A DNA stretch of 64,000 nt from Pandoraea sp. PE-S2T-3 (GCF_002179965.1 NZ_NGUQ01000011.1:62001-126000), one strand, 5' to 3'. Positions 25,448 through 35,284 are shown, counted from the stretch's first letter. The notes: generated by a model not told the origin, from the letters alone. Program-made: numbers and translations.

Positions 25448-26074
25448 ATGCCGACCATTGCCACCCTCGCCACGTTCTTCGCCGTCGTGCTCGGGCTGTT
25501 CCTGATTCCCGGCCCTGCCGTGCTGCTCACCATTACCCGCACCGTGCAGGGTGGGCGCCGCGCCGGCATCATGACCGGCATGGGTATCGCCCTCGGCGAC
25601 CTCGTCCATACCCTGTGTGCAGCCGTGGGCTTGTCGGCCGTGCTGATGACCTCTGCGCTCGCGTTCGACGTCGTCAAGTACATCGGGGCGGCCTACCTGA
25701 TCTATCTCGGTATCAAGGCGCTGCGTGAGCGCCCGAGCGATCCGCAGTTGCCCGTGGCGCCGCAGGTGTCGCCCACGCGCGCGTTTGCGCAGGCCGTCGC
25801 CACCGAAGTGCTCAACCCCAAGACCGCGCTCTTCTTCCTCGCCTTCATGCCGCAGTTCGTGCATGCGAGCGAAGGCAACGTGTTCATGCAGTTTCTGGTG
25901 CTGGGCATGGTGTTCGTCGCCATGAGCGCCGTGTACACGGCCGCGATCGCCCTGTCGGTACGCCCGCTCGGCCGCTTTGTGAAGCGCTTTACGTGGCTGC
26001 TGCGCTGGCAGGGCAAGATCATCGGCACCATCTTCATCGGACTGGGGTTGCGCGTCGCCATGCAGCAGCGGTAA
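25448..26074 (+). CDS. LysE/RhtB-family amino-acid exporter
   Basis: 208 residues with about six hydrophobic segments. The family signature GLFLIPGPAVLLTITRTVQGGRRAG is at 15-40 (quoted in part as FLIPGPAVLLTITR), then GDLVHTLCAAVGLSAVL and EVLNPKTALFFLAFMPQF. This is an inner-membrane exporter of amino acids or derivatives. It is divergent from the 544-residue orphan. Short CCACCGGCCAC repeats lie just upstream (about 25385-25420). Confidence 0.88.
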   Translation: MPTIATLATFFAVVLGLFLIPGPAVLLTITRTVQGGRRAGIMTGMGIALGDLVHTLCAAVGLSAVLMTSALAFDVVKYIGAAYLIYLGIKALRERPSDPQLPVAPQVSPTRAFAQAVATEVLNPKTALFFLAFMPQFVHASEGNVFMQFLVLGMVFVAMSAVYTAAIALSVRPLGRFVKRFTWLLRWQGKIIGTIFIGLGLRVAMQQR

Positions 26075-26121
26075 GTGTTCCGGGGCCTGCCGCGCCCCTC
26101 TCAAAGCCGGAGTCGCTCACT

Positions 26122-26958
26122 ATGCAACGCATCGTCTCGCCGCTTCGCAATTCCCGCAATTCCCGCATTTCCAGCACCTGCCGCCGCCCGGTGATTCCTC
26201 CGGGCGCGCGCGCCCTTCGCGCTGCCTGCGCCGCCGCACTCGCCCTCACGCTCGTTGGCCTTGCCCCGGGCGCGGCCCTCGCGGCGGATAGCGATACCGG
26301 AAGCGGCGCCCTCTTCTCGCAAGCGCCCGCGGGCAGTGCGTTGCCTGTTGGCGCGCAGAACCTGCCGGTCGTCAAAGGCAAGAAGCTCACCCAGTACAAC
26401 GTCGTCGCTGACGACGGACGCAATGTGATCGAAGCCAAGTCCGTGGATTCGGCTTCGGCGCTCATGTACAAGGGCGACGGCATCGATCTCGCGGCTACCC
26501 CGACCGTCTCGTGGCGCTGGAAAGTGGCGGGCGCCATTCCCGGGGCCGACAACCGCGAAGCTGACAAAGAAGACTCGCCGGCGCGGATCGTCTTCTTCTT
26601 CGACGGCGACAAGTCGTCGCTACCCTTCGGCGACCGGGCAGCGATGAGCCTCGCCAAAGCGGGCGGGGAAGACCTGCCCTACGCCACGTTGATGTACATC
26701 TGGTCCAACGATGCCGCCCCCGGCAGCGTCATCCAGAACCCGCATACCGACCGCGTGCAGATGCTCGTCGTGGCGGGTGGCGACGCCAGCATCGGCAAAT
26801 GGCAGTCCTTCTCGCGCAATCTCGCGGCCGACTACGAGCGTGTTTATCACCAGAAGCCCGGCAAGTTGATGGGCTATGGGGTTTTCACCGACAGCGACAA
26901 CACGCACGCGAGTGCGCACGCGTGGTACGGCGACGTCCGGTTCGGCGCAGCGAAGTAG
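26122..26958 (+). CDS. DUF3047 family exported protein
   Basis: 278 residues from the ATG at 26122. An Arg-rich start precedes a hydrophobic core (LRAACAAALALTLVGLAPGAALA) that fits a Sec signal. The mature region matches DUF3047: ALMYKGDGIDLAATPTVSWRWKV, ARIVFFFDGDKS, LMYIWSNDAAPGSVIQNPHTDRVQMLVV and GYGVFTDSDNTHASAHAWYGDVRF, each quoted in part. The fold suggests a carbohydrate-binding-like domain, but no function is known. It stands 47 bp after the LysE gene and ends at its own terminator. Confidence 0.85.
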   Translation: MQRIVSPLRNSRNSRISSTCRRPVIPPGARALRAACAAALALTLVGLAPGAALAADSDTGSGALFSQAPAGSALPVGAQNLPVVKGKKLTQYNVVADDGRNVIEAKSVDSASALMYKGDGIDLAATPTVSWRWKVAGAIPGADNREADKEDSPARIVFFFDGDKSSLPFGDRAAMSLAKAGGEDLPYATLMYIWSNDAAPGSVIQNPHTDRVQMLVVAGGDASIGKWQSFSRNLAADYERVYHQKPGKLMGYGVFTDSDNTHASAHAWYGDVRFGAAK

Positions 26959-27080
26959 TGGCACCGAAGCGGATGGGAGCGGCCGGAAGCGGGCGTTTTT
27001 CCGCCGATTTTTCGTGTCCGGTTTCACCTGCTGACACCCATACGCGACCGCGTCGCAACGTCATCGAAAAAAACGCTGCA

Positions 27081-27102
27081 AGCCCCGTGTGACGGGGCTT
27101 TT
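27081..27102 (+). terminator. Rho-independent terminator of the DUF3047 gene
   Basis: The 7-bp stem AGCCCCG/CGGGGCT has a TGTGA loop followed by TTTT. It lies 123 bp past the stop codon. Confidence 0.85.
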
Positions 27103-27168
27103 GCGCTATTGCAACAGTCGCTTGCGTGCTACGCTATCTGGCCTAGAATTTGAGCCAGAGTCTGTTGA

Positions 27169-28995
27169 TTGGCTCACCGCAGTCATCGCATCTCAACGCC
27201 CCGCGAGCGCCATGCAAAGAAACGCCAGCCCAAGGACGTCACGTTCTCCGCCAGTCCGGTCCTTCAATCGCGCATGTCCTTGTGGCGCTCCAAACTCGTC
27301 GTCATCGTCATCACCCTCGCGTTCATCGGCTTGGTCGTGCGTGCCTTCTGGATTGCGGGCCCCGGCAACGGCTTCTATATCGCGCAGGGTGAAAAGCGTT
27401 ACGAGCACACCATCGTCATGCCGGCCGTGCGCGGCAAGATCGAAGACCGCGACGGTCGCGTGCTGGCCACCAGCCTGCCCATGCGTACCGTGTGGGCCGT
27501 GCCGACCGAAGTACCGGACGACCTGTCCGACAGCGATATCCAGCAGGCGAGCAAATTACTCGACATGCCGGCCAAGGACTTGCGCAGCAAGTTGATCGGC
27601 GAGAAGAAATTCGTCTATATCAAGCGGCAGGTATCGCCCGAGATCGGCAAGCAGGTGGAAGCACTGGGCATTCCCGGCGTGTACGAGAGCAGCGAGTACA
27701 AGCGTTTCTATCCCGAAGGCGACGTTGCCGCCCACGTCGTGGGTTTCACCAACGTCGAGGACAAGGGGCAGGAAGGCATGGAGTTGGGCGAAGAGCCGTT
27801 GCTTGAAGGCGCAGCCGGGGTGAGGCGCGTCATCAAGGATCGAATCGGCCGCACCATTCAGGACCTTGACGACTCCAGCCCGCCGCGCGACGGCAAGGAC
27901 ATTCGTCTGACGCTCGATACTCGCGTGCAGTACATCGCGTACGAGGCATTGAAGAACGCACTGGATCGCACCGGCGCGAAGGCGGCGATGGCCGTCGTCA
28001 TCGACGCCAAGACCGGACAGGTGTTGGCGCTGGCCAACTTCCCGACGTACAACCCCAATGATCGGGAGCATTTGACTGGTGAGCAGTTGCGAAACCGGGT
28101 GTTTACCGACGTATTCGAGCCGGGTTCGATTCTCAAGCCGTTCACGATGGCGTTGGCGTTGGACTTGCATCGTCTGACGCCGGCCACGCTTATCGACACA
28201 GGCCCGGGCCGCTATGTGTTCGAGGGTGCGACCATCAGCGACGACAGCGCGAACGGGGTATTGACGGCGGCGGGTGTGATTCAGAAGTCGAGCAACATTG
28301 GCATGACCAAGGTGTCGACCATGTTGCGGGCGGAGGAGATGTGGGACATGTTCACCGAGATTGGGTTGGGTCAGCAGCCGAAGCTCGGTTTCCCGGGTGC
28401 TGTCTCGGGGAGATTACGTCCGTACAAATCGTGGCGTCGCATCGAGCAGGCCACCATGGCGTACGGCTATGGTATTTCGGCGTCGTTGTTCCAGTTGGCG
28501 CGGGCGTACACCATCTTTGCGAACGATGGGGTGTTGGTACCGATCACGATCATCAAGCCGGACGCGCAGGTGCAGCCGGAGGGGGTGCGAGTGATTGATA
28601 GCCGTACGGCATCGGAGATGCGAAAGATGTTGGCGGCCGTGGTGGATACGGGGGGTACGGCGACGACGGCGCAGGTGGCGGGATACAGCATTGGGGGCAA
28701 GACGGGCACGGCGTACAAGGCGGGTGTGCACGGCTACGATCACTCGAAGTATCGGGCGTCGTTTGTGGGGATTGCGCCGTTGTCGGCGCCGAGATTGGTG
28801 ATTGCGGTGTCGGTGGATGAGCCGAAGGCATCGCAGCACTTTGGGGGACAGGCGGCGGGCCCGGCGTTTGCGGAAATCGCGTCCCAGGCGTTGCCTTTGC
28901 TGGGTATCAGACCGGACTTGCCGGTGAGGCCGGGAGTGATATTGGCCGCACCGACCACGGATACACCGGCGGACGACCCGGGACCGCATGGATAG
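27169..28995 (+). CDS. Peptidoglycan D,D-transpeptidase, FtsI/PBP3-like paralogue
   Basis: 608 residues from a TTG at 27169; an ATG at 27274 would give 573. I prefer the longer form because VTFSASPVL, which it alone contains, resembles FtsI N-termini of related bacteria, though the ribosome site is poor. One membrane anchor (LVVIVITLAFIGLVVRAFWI) precedes a PBP-dimer domain with RGKIEDRDGRVLATS. Transpeptidase motifs: Ser320 in EPGSILKPF (SxxK), KSSNIG near 373-377 (SxN) and GGKTGTAYK with Lys511 (KTG). It crosslinks septal peptidoglycan. No mra/mur/fts neighbours are present, so this is likely a second copy. Confidence 0.92.
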   Translation: MAHRSHRISTPRERHAKKRQPKDVTFSASPVLQSRMSLWRSKLVVIVITLAFIGLVVRAFWIAGPGNGFYIAQGEKRYEHTIVMPAVRGKIEDRDGRVLATSLPMRTVWAVPTEVPDDLSDSDIQQASKLLDMPAKDLRSKLIGEKKFVYIKRQVSPEIGKQVEALGIPGVYESSEYKRFYPEGDVAAHVVGFTNVEDKGQEGMELGEEPLLEGAAGVRRVIKDRIGRTIQDLDDSSPPRDGKDIRLTLDTRVQYIAYEALKNALDRTGAKAAMAVVIDAKTGQVLALANFPTYNPNDREHLTGEQLRNRVFTDVFEPGSILKPFTMALALDLHRLTPATLIDTGPGRYVFEGATISDDSANGVLTAAGVIQKSSNIGMTKVSTMLRAEEMWDMFTEIGLGQQPKLGFPGAVSGRLRPYKSWRRIEQATMAYGYGISASLFQLARAYTIFANDGVLVPITIIKPDAQVQPEGVRVIDSRTASEMRKMLAAVVDTGGTATTAQVAGYSIGGKTGTAYKAGVHGYDHSKYRASFVGIAPLSAPRLVIAVSVDEPKASQHFGGQAAGPAFAEIASQALPLLGIRPDLPVRPGVILAAPTTDTPADDPGPHG

Positions 28996-29167
28996 GGTGG
29001 GAGTGGTGAAACGACGGGAAATATGAGCGGTGATTGCCGGCCCTCTGGCGGAGCGACTTTAAATTGGAGTGAGCCGGAGGGCCGGCAAGCGCCGCGGGCC
29101 GGGGTGGCGGGAGAGGACGGAGCGGGTAGTCAAACGGTCGGCGTCATCGCATCGTGAGCCTCAAGAC

Positions 29168-29203
29168 AAAAAGGGCAGTTCGATCATTCGAACTGCCCTT
29201 TTT
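29168..29203. terminator. Bidirectional terminator between ftsI-like gene and cyo operon
   Basis: A perfect 16-bp inverted repeat (AAAAAGGGCAGTTCGA and its complement) has a TCAT loop. The A/T ends give a T-run on both strands. It sits 30 bp beyond the cyoD stop and closes both convergent units. The rest of the 237-bp gap shows nothing else recognisable. Confidence 0.92.
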
Positions 29204-29232
29204 GTTTACCACTAACACCGAGAAGGAAGAAC

Positions 29233-29598
29233 TTACATCCCCGGCATCATCAGCGAGTTAGCGTTGTGCATGATCCACAGCGAGCCCACGAGCACGATCA
29301 CGACGATCAGGCCGGTGAACAGGAACGCCATGATGTTCCAGCGTTGTTCCGACGAGCGGTCCATGTGCAGGAAGTAGATCAGGTGAACGATCATCTGGAT
29401 CAGGGCTGCGCCGAGAATCAGCGGCAGCACTGTCGACGGGGGCATCGTGCCGTCCATCACCAGTTTGAACGGCACCACGGTCAGGATCACTGCGAGCACG
29501 AAGCCGATCAGATACGACTTCACGCTGCCGTGGCTGCCACCGGCGGCATTATGGCCAGCTTCGTGGCCGTGCGATTGCACCGATTTGCTATTGCTCAT
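29233..29598 (-). CDS. cyoD: Cytochrome o ubiquinol oxidase subunit IV CyoD
   Basis: 121 residues: a His-rich soluble lead (SHGHEAGHNAAGGSHGS), then three membrane segments including GFVLAVILTVVPFKLVM and MIVHLIYFLHMDRSSEQRWN. This small subunit is needed for assembly of the CuB centre in subunit I. It starts immediately after the cyoC stop codon and is last in cyoABCD. No cyoE (heme O synthase) follows in this window. Confidence 0.96.
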   Translation of the reverse strand: MSNSKSVQSHGHEAGHNAAGGSHGSVKSYLIGFVLAVILTVVPFKLVMDGTMPPSTVLPLILGAALIQMIVHLIYFLHMDRSSEQRWNIMAFLFTGLIVVIVLVGSLWIMHNANSLMMPGM

Positions 29599-30225
29599 TT
29601 ACATCGCTCCCATCAGGTACACGACCGTGAACACGCCGATCCAGACCACGTCCAAGAAGTGCCAGAACAGCGAGAGGCACTGGAGGCGGGTCGTGTTCGT
29701 CGAGCTCAGGCCCTTCTTGCCGATCTGGAACATCAGCACGGCCATCCACAGCAGGCCCGAGGCCACGTGCAGACCGTGGGTGCCCACGAGCGCGAAGAAC
29801 GACGACAGGAATGCGCTGCGTTGCGGGCCGGCGCCTTCCAGGATCAGGTGATGGAACTCATACAGTTCCATGCCGATGAACGCGGCGCCCAGCAGCCACG
29901 TCACCGCCAGCCAACCCATGACCGTGCCCTTCTTGCCGCCGTGCAGGCCGACCATGGCAAAGCCGTAGGTGATCGACGAGAACAGCAGGATGAACGTTTC
30001 GACCAGCACAAACTTCAGGTCGAACAGTTCCTTGCCGGTGGGGCCGCCTGCCGACGAGTCACGCAGCACCGCGAAGGTGGCGAACAGGCCGGCAAACAGC
30101 ACCAAGTCGGTCATCAGGTACACCCAGAAACCGAAGATCGTATTGCCGCCGGTGTCGTGGTGCGCGTGGTCATGCGCATGCGCATCCGCATGCGAGCCCG
30201 TGTGTTTAAGAACTTCGCTCGTCAT
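29599..30225 (-). CDS. cyoC: Cytochrome o ubiquinol oxidase subunit III CyoC
   Basis: 208 residues with five hydrophobic segments. Family motifs are [24 protein letters not shown] (given here in part), [15 protein letters not shown] and [18 protein letters not shown]. The N-terminal tail is His/Asp-rich ([11 protein letters not shown]), which could bind metal. It is an inner-membrane part of the four-subunit bo3 quinol oxidase. It is separated from cyoB by two bases. Confidence 0.96.
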   Translation of the reverse strand: MTSEVLKHTGSHADAHAHDHAHHDTGGNTIFGFWVYLMTDLVLFAGLFATFAVLRDSSAGGPTGKELFDLKFVLVETFILLFSSITYGFAMVGLHGGKKGTVMGWLAVTWLLGAAFIGMELYEFHHLILEGAGPQRSAFLSSFFALVGTHGLHVASGLLWMAVLMFQIGKKGLSSTNTTRLQCLSLFWHFLDVVWIGVFTVVYLMGAM

Positions 30226-30227
30226 GA

Positions 30228-32216
30228 TTAAGCCTTTGCTGCTACAGCCAGTGCCTGATGGTGGGCCTTTTCAATGGCCACCACTTCCGGCGACTGCACG
30301 TAGTAGTCGATCGAATCGTCGTTGCTGCGGCAGATGAATGCCACGATCATGCCGACGAAGCCAACGATAGCCAGCCACCAGATGTGCCAGATTGCGGCGA
30401 AACCGAACACCAGCGAGAACACGCTGATGATGAAACCGGCGCCGGTGTTCTTCGGCATGTGGATCGGGGCGTAGCTCGTCTTCAGATCGCTCTTGATGCC
30501 GTGTTCCTTGCGGTAGGCCAGCTCGTCCACATCGTGCACGCGCGGCTCTTCGGCAAAGTTGTAGAACTGCGGCGGCGAGGACGTCATCCACTCCAGCGTA
30601 CGGCCGTTCCAGGGGTCACCCGTCGTATCGGCAAGCGCCTTGCGGTTCTTGATCGACACCACCACTTGCAGCACCTGGAAGGCGATACCGGCGGCGATGA
30701 ACAGCGCACCGATCAGTGCGGCGATCAGCCACGGCTGCCAGGCCGGGTTGTCGTAGTGGTTCAGACGGCGCGTCATGCCCATCAGACCCAGCACGTACAG
30801 CGGCATGAAGGCCAGGTAGAAACCGATGATCCAGCACCAGAAGCTGTACTTGCCCAGACGTTCGTCGAGCTTGAAGCCGAAAGCCTTCGGGAACCAGTAG
30901 TTCATACCGGCGATGTAACCGAACAGCACGCCACCGATGATCACGTTGTGGAAGTGAGCAATCAGGAACAGCGAGTTGTGCAGCACGAAGTCAGCGCCCG
31001 GCACGGCGAGCAGCACGCCCGTCATACCGCCGATCACGAACGTCACGATGAAGCCCAGCGTCCAGAGCACCGGCACGGTCATTTGCACGCGACCGCGGTA
31101 CATCGTGAACAGCCAGTTGAAGATCTTCACGCCCGTCGGGATCGAGATGATCATCGTCGCGATACCGAAGAACGCGTTCACGCTGGCACCCGAGCCCATC
31201 GTGAAGAAGTGGTGCGCCCACACGAGGAACGACAGCACCATGATCGCGGCCGTGGCGTACACCATCGACTTGTAGCCGAACAGCTTCTTGCCCGAGAACG
31301 TCGAGATGATTTCCGAGAAGATACCGAACGCCGGCAGAATCAGGATGTACACCTCAGGGTGACCCCAGATCCAGATCAGGTTGATATACATCATCGGGTT
31401 GCCGCCCAACTCATTCGTAAAGAAATGGAAGTCGAGGTAGCGGTCGAGCGAGAGCAGCGCCAGGGTCACCGTCAGCACCGGGAACGCGGCGCACACCAGC
31501 ACCATCGTGCACAGTGCCGTCCACGTGAAGACCGGCATCTTCATCAGGTTCATGCCCGGAGCGCGCATCTTCAGAATCGTGACGACGAAGTTCACACCCG
31601 TGAGCAACGTCCCCAAGCCTGAAATCTGCAAAGCCCAGATGTAGTAATCCACGCCCACGCCGGGGCTGAATTGAATGCCCGAGAGCGGCGGGTAAGCCAG
31701 CCAGCCCGTGCGTGCGAATTCACCCACGCCCAGCGACAGGTTCACCAGTGCCATACCGGCCACGAACAGCCAGAACGACAGCGTATTCAGGAACGGGAAA
31801 GCCACGTCGCGTGCGCCGATTTGCAGCGGCACCACGAGGTTCACCAGGCCCGTCATGAACGGCATTGCCACGAAGAAGATCATGATCACGCCGTGGGCGG
31901 TGAAGATCTGGTCGTAGTGTTCCGGCGGCAGAATGCCAGGCGAATTGTGGGCGAGTGCCAACTGGGTACGCATCATCATCGCGTCGGCAAAGCCGCGCAA
32001 CAGCATGACCAGCGCCACGAGCACGTACATGATGCCGATCTTCTTGTGATCGACCGACGTGATCCACTCATTCCACAGGTACTTCCACTTGCCGAAGTAG
32101 GTGAGCAGCGCGAGGATGCCCAGCCCACCCAGCACCATCATGCCCACGGCGCCGACGATGATCGGCTCGTGGTACGGGATGGCTTCGAGGGTCAGTTTGC
32201 CAAACAGCGTTGACAT
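30228..32216 (-). CDS. cyoB: Cytochrome o ubiquinol oxidase subunit I CyoB
   Basis: 662 residues, the heme-copper catalytic subunit with about 15 membrane helices. Visible centres: [19 protein letters not shown] with the quinone-site Arg/Asp and [10 protein letters not shown] with the heme-b His; [15 protein letters not shown] with the His-Tyr crosslink pair of Cu[16 protein letters not shown] with the K-channel Lys; and [11 protein letters not shown] with the heme ligands. It reduces O2 to water and pumps protons. It is six bases after cyoA. Confidence 0.98.
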   Translation of the reverse strand: MSTLFGKLTLEAIPYHEPIIVGAVGMMVLGGLGILALLTYFGKWKYLWNEWITSVDHKKIGIMYVLVALVMLLRGFADAMMMRTQLALAHNSPGILPPEHYDQIFTAHGVIMIFFVAMPFMTGLVNLVVPLQIGARDVAFPFLNTLSFWLFVAGMALVNLSLGVGEFARTGWLAYPPLSGIQFSPGVGVDYYIWALQISGLGTLLTGVNFVVTILKMRAPGMNLMKMPVFTWTALCTMVLVCAAFPVLTVTLALLSLDRYLDFHFFTNELGGNPMMYINLIWIWGHPEVYILILPAFGIFSEIISTFSGKKLFGYKSMVYATAAIMVLSFLVWAHHFFTMGSGASVNAFFGIATMIISIPTGVKIFNWLFTMYRGRVQMTVPVLWTLGFIVTFVIGGMTGVLLAVPGADFVLHNSLFLIAHFHNVIIGGVLFGYIAGMNYWFPKAFGFKLDERLGKYSFWCWIIGFYLAFMPLYVLGLMGMTRRLNHYDNPAWQPWLIAALIGALFIAAGIAFQVLQVVVSIKNRKALADTTGDPWNGRTLEWMTSSPPQFYNFAEEPRVHDVDELAYRKEHGIKSDLKTSYAPIHMPKNTGAGFIISVFSLVFGFAAIWHIWWLAIVGFVGMIVAFICRSNDDSIDYYVQSPEVVAIEKAHHQALAVAAKA

Positions 32217-32222
32217 TGTTGT

Positions 32223-33299
32223 TTACTCCTTGTGCGCGTGCGCGGCCGTACCGGCGGCGTGCATCGCATGCGCGCCGGCGTCCATGGCCATGGTCATGGG
32301 CTGGCCGTTCTGCACGTTCGCTGCCGCAGCCGGAGCTGCCACCGCGTCAGTACCCGCGCCCTTCATTTCCATTTTCATGTCCATGCCCTTCATGTCCATG
32401 CCTTCATGGGCATCGTGACCGGCGGCGTGACCCTCGTGCTGCTGAGCCATGCCCGCGGCCATCGGGGCGTGCAGGATCGACTGGAACATGTTCGCGTCGA
32501 CCGAGCTGTAATACGTCACCGGCGTGTTCTCGCTCATCGGTGCCAGCGTCGACGCGTAGGTCGACTTGTCGAGCACCTTCTTCGACTCACGCACCTTCGT
32601 CACCCATTGCTGGAAGTCGTTGTCCGTCATCGCCAGCGTCTTGAAACGCATGCCCGAGAAACCGCCGCCGCTGTAGTTCGCCGAAATGCCGTCGAACGAG
32701 CCGACGTGATTCGCGATCAGATGCAGCTTCGTTTCCATGCCGGCCATCGAGTAGATCTGGCTGCCGAGTTCCGGAATGAAGAACGAGTTCATGATCGATT
32801 CCGACGTGATCTTGAAATTCACGGGGGTATCGACCGGAACGGCCAGTTCATTGATCGTCGCGATGCCTTGTTCCGGGTAGATGAACAACCACTTGTAGTT
32901 CAACGACACCACTTCGACCGTGATCGGCTTCACGTCGCTTTGCAGCGGCTTGTAGGGATCGAGTTCGTGGGTGCTGACCCAGGTAATGCGCGCGAGGATC
33001 GCAATAATGATGATCGGCACGAGCCACACCACGACCTCAATGGCCGTCGAGTGAGACCAATTCGGCTCGTAGCGGGCCGACTTGTTGGTCGCGCGGTACT
33101 TCCACGCAAACCACAGCGTCATCACGATGACCGGAATCACAACGATCAACATCAGCCAGGTGGCCGTGAGGATCAGGGATTTGGTCTCTTCTCCGACCTG
33201 CCCTTTGGGGTTGAGCAGCGCCATGTCGCAGCCAGCCAAAAGCAGCGGCGAACACAAGGCGAGGAGCCTAAGCAATCGCGGGTTTCTGTGTTTCTTCAT
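32223..33299 (-). CDS. cyoA: Cytochrome o ubiquinol oxidase subunit II CyoA
   Basis: 358 residues from the ATG at 33299. It is a lipoprotein: a basic start, then LLALCSPLLLAGC with lipobox LAGC. Two membrane segments and a cupredoxin domain follow (SFFIPELGSQIYSMAGMETKLHLIAN). The CuA ligands of cytochrome c oxidases are missing, as in quinol oxidases. The C-terminal ~75 residues are exceptionally His/Met-rich (HEGHAAGHDAHEGMDMKGMD and on), longer than in E. coli CyoA (about 315 residues). It is first gene of the operon; two GCGAC-N5-GTCGC palindromes lie upstream. Confidence 0.96.
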   Translation of the reverse strand: MKKHRNPRLLRLLALCSPLLLAGCDMALLNPKGQVGEETKSLILTATWLMLIVVIPVIVMTLWFAWKYRATNKSARYEPNWSHSTAIEVVVWLVPIIIIAILARITWVSTHELDPYKPLQSDVKPITVEVVSLNYKWLFIYPEQGIATINELAVPVDTPVNFKITSESIMNSFFIPELGSQIYSMAGMETKLHLIANHVGSFDGISANYSGGGFSGMRFKTLAMTDNDFQQWVTKVRESKKVLDKSTYASTLAPMSENTPVTYYSSVDANMFQSILHAPMAAGMAQQHEGHAAGHDAHEGMDMKGMDMKMEMKGAGTDAVAAPAAAANVQNGQPMTMAMDAGAHAMHAAGTAAHAHKE

Positions 33300-33810
33300 G
33301 TCACACGACAGGGTTGAGTTGGCCAGCGAACGGCACAACACGGGCTTACCGGCCTGATGCAGGGTCGCAGGAGGTTGGCAAGGGTTAAGGTGAGACGGGA
33401 GCAGTCGCCGCGCCGGTATTGCACCGGCCGAACTACGACGACTGGGTCATCGAAAAGACGGGAACCGGGGCAGATTGCCGCCCGCAGGCCTCAAGTCACT
33501 GTCCGACTTCTTGGCTTTTACTTCCATCACGGTGCGGCATTATGCCGAAGTTTAATAAGGCCGGACATGATGGGCACGGCTGCGCGACAATGTGTCGCGC
33601 CGGTCACCCGCGTACGCGCGCGACGTTTTCAACGTAGTTATGGGGGCTTTTGACGGCAAACGCTGTGCAATGCAGCAATTGGGGAACGTTCCCATTTTTC
33701 AATAGGTGCGACGTTCTGTCGCACCCATAATTGCGGTGTCGCAGCGAAATGCACCAGGTTGGTGCAATGATTTGCCCAGAGGAAAGTGCGGTAGCTTACC
33801 GCGAGTCAGG
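33300..33810. promoter_or_regulatory. 511-bp cyo upstream region with three palindromes
   Basis: No convincing gene. GCGCGACA-N3-TGTCGCGC (33582-33600) and GGTGCGAC-N5-GTCGCACC (33705-33725) share the core GCGAC-N5-GTCGC. A 12-bp palindrome GGGAACGTTCCC (33682-33693) lies between them. The two core sites look like binding sites of one regulator acting on cyoA; the second may also help end the exporter gene at 33811. Nothing resembling an FNR box (TTGAT-N4-ATCAA) was seen. Confidence 0.55.
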
Positions 33811-34440
33811 TCAATCGAGTGACAACCTGAGCGCGAACGCCATGAGCGCCGCCGCGAATGACCAGCGTTGTACTTTTTGTGCAAGCGGGCGCGTGCGCAG
33901 CCAGCGCGCAATGTGGGCTGCGCCGAACGTCAGCGTCACGTCGAACACCGCCCCGACCGCCACGAGCAGCACCCCCAACTCCAGCACCTGCGACCACACC
34001 GGCCCCGCTTCCGGGCGCACGAACTGCGGCAACAGCACCGAACAAAACAGCAACGCCTTCGGGTTCAGCACGCTGGACAACACGCCACGGCGCACCGCCT
34101 GTGTCAGCGGCGGCGCCGCTTCGCGCGACGTCGACAGCGCCTCGATGCCGAACGCCGGCGAGCGCCAGATCTGGATGGCGATCCACGCAAGATAGATCGC
34201 GCCGGCAATGCGTACCGTTTCGAACAGCCACGGGGCCGCGCGCAGCAGCGCCGCCACACCACAGGCCGAGAGCGTCACATGACCCGCGCGCGCCAGTGCC
34301 AGCCCGACCGACGTTGCCAGCCCGTGCCGCACGCCGCGCACCATGCTCGTCTGCATCACCAGCGCCATGTCGGGGCCGGGCAATGCGTACACCACCACAA
34401 GCGCGCCGATGAAAACCGTGAGCAACTGAAGCGAAACCAT
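33811..34440 (-). CDS. LysE/RhtB-family amino-acid exporter
   Basis: 209 residues with about six hydrophobic segments. Signature: VYALPGPDMALVMQTSMVRG at about 17-36, then LARAGHVTLSACGVAALL, YLAWIAIQIWRSP and SSVLNPKALLFCSVLLPQF. It is an inner-membrane efflux carrier. It is divergent from the Lrp/AsnC gene at 34710 across 269 bp, the standard arrangement for exporters induced by their own amino-acid substrate through an AsnC-type activator. Confidence 0.9.
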   Translation of the reverse strand: MVSLQLLTVFIGALVVVYALPGPDMALVMQTSMVRGVRHGLATSVGLALARAGHVTLSACGVAALLRAAPWLFETVRIAGAIYLAWIAIQIWRSPAFGIEALSTSREAAPPLTQAVRRGVLSSVLNPKALLFCSVLLPQFVRPEAGPVWSQVLELGVLLVAVGAVFDVTLTFGAAHIARWLRTRPLAQKVQRWSFAAALMAFALRLSLD

Positions 34441-34709
34441 GAGACGTCTCCGGACCCGGCCACAGCGGCCGGAAAGGTCTACATGATCACGCTAATTCAT
34501 CGGAGAAACGTGGCGTTTTTCATCAAATACAAGCATTATATTTAGTCGATTCCTCCACACCGAAAGAAATCACAAGACAATCCTCCAAAGTCATTTTTGG
34601 CGATATCCGGGCGACCTAAGCCGTCTGGATGAGGGGTAACACTTCCCCAGCACCGCAGATCGTGGTGGAATGCCGTCTTTGCAGCAGATTTTGTAGCGGG
34701 ATACCCACC

Positions 34710-35174
34710 ATGAACGAACTCGACGCCATCGATCGGGCGATTCTCGCCATCGTCCAGCGCGACGGTCGCATCTCCAACGCCAAGCTCGCCGAGCGCGTGT
34801 CACTCTCCGAAACTCCGTGTGCGCGCCGCCTCAAGCGCCTCGAAGCCGATGGCTATATCACCGGCTACCGGGCAGAACTCTCCCGCCGTGCGCTGGGCTT
34901 GGGTGTCGTGGCCTTCGTGCACGTGCGCTTTGCCGTGCATGACCGGGCGCTTTCCGAGCAGTTCGAGCGTGAAGTGCAGGCCATCGACCGCATCGTGTCG
35001 TGCCACAACATTTCGGGCAGCGCCGACTATCTGCTCGGCGTGGTCGCCACCGATCTCGACGACTACGGCCTGTTCACGCGCGACGTGCTGCGCGCCCTGC
35101 CCGGCGTCTCCTCCATCGAATCGATGCTCTCGCTGCGTGAAGTCAAACGCGACACCGGTGCGCCGTTGCTGTGA
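34710..35174 (+). CDS. Lrp/AsnC-family transcriptional regulator
   Basis: 154 residues from the ATG at 34710. The HTH is at 4-60: LDAIDRAILAIVQRDGRISN, then LAERVSLSETPCARRLKRLE. The RAM ligand domain follows, with SCHNISGSADYLLGVVATDLDDYGLF. The likely target is the divergent LysE-type exporter at 34440. The 269-bp gap is A+T-rich near 34500-34560 and probably holds both promoters, but I found no convincing dyad. Confidence 0.92.
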   Translation: MNELDAIDRAILAIVQRDGRISNAKLAERVSLSETPCARRLKRLEADGYITGYRAELSRRALGLGVVAFVHVRFAVHDRALSEQFEREVQAIDRIVSCHNISGSADYLLGVVATDLDDYGLFTRDVLRALPGVSSIESMLSLREVKRDTGAPLL

Positions 35175-35284
35175 TTCGGTGCGGTTTCTTCCCTGTGGCT
35201 TCGTGATTACGGCCCTATTTCGTCCCATAGGGGTTAGGGCCGTTTCACCTTAGAATGACGGCCTGACCCGACTTCAGGTGCCAC

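Noticed and set aside
30258-31622. Long open frame antisense to cyoB
   Set aside because: Composition is His/Gln/Arg-rich and cyoB is unmistakable on the other strand.
33357-33653. Possible 98-codon gene in the cyo upstream region
   Set aside because: Arg-rich product without motif, no ribosome site, and it overlaps the palindromic regulatory sites.
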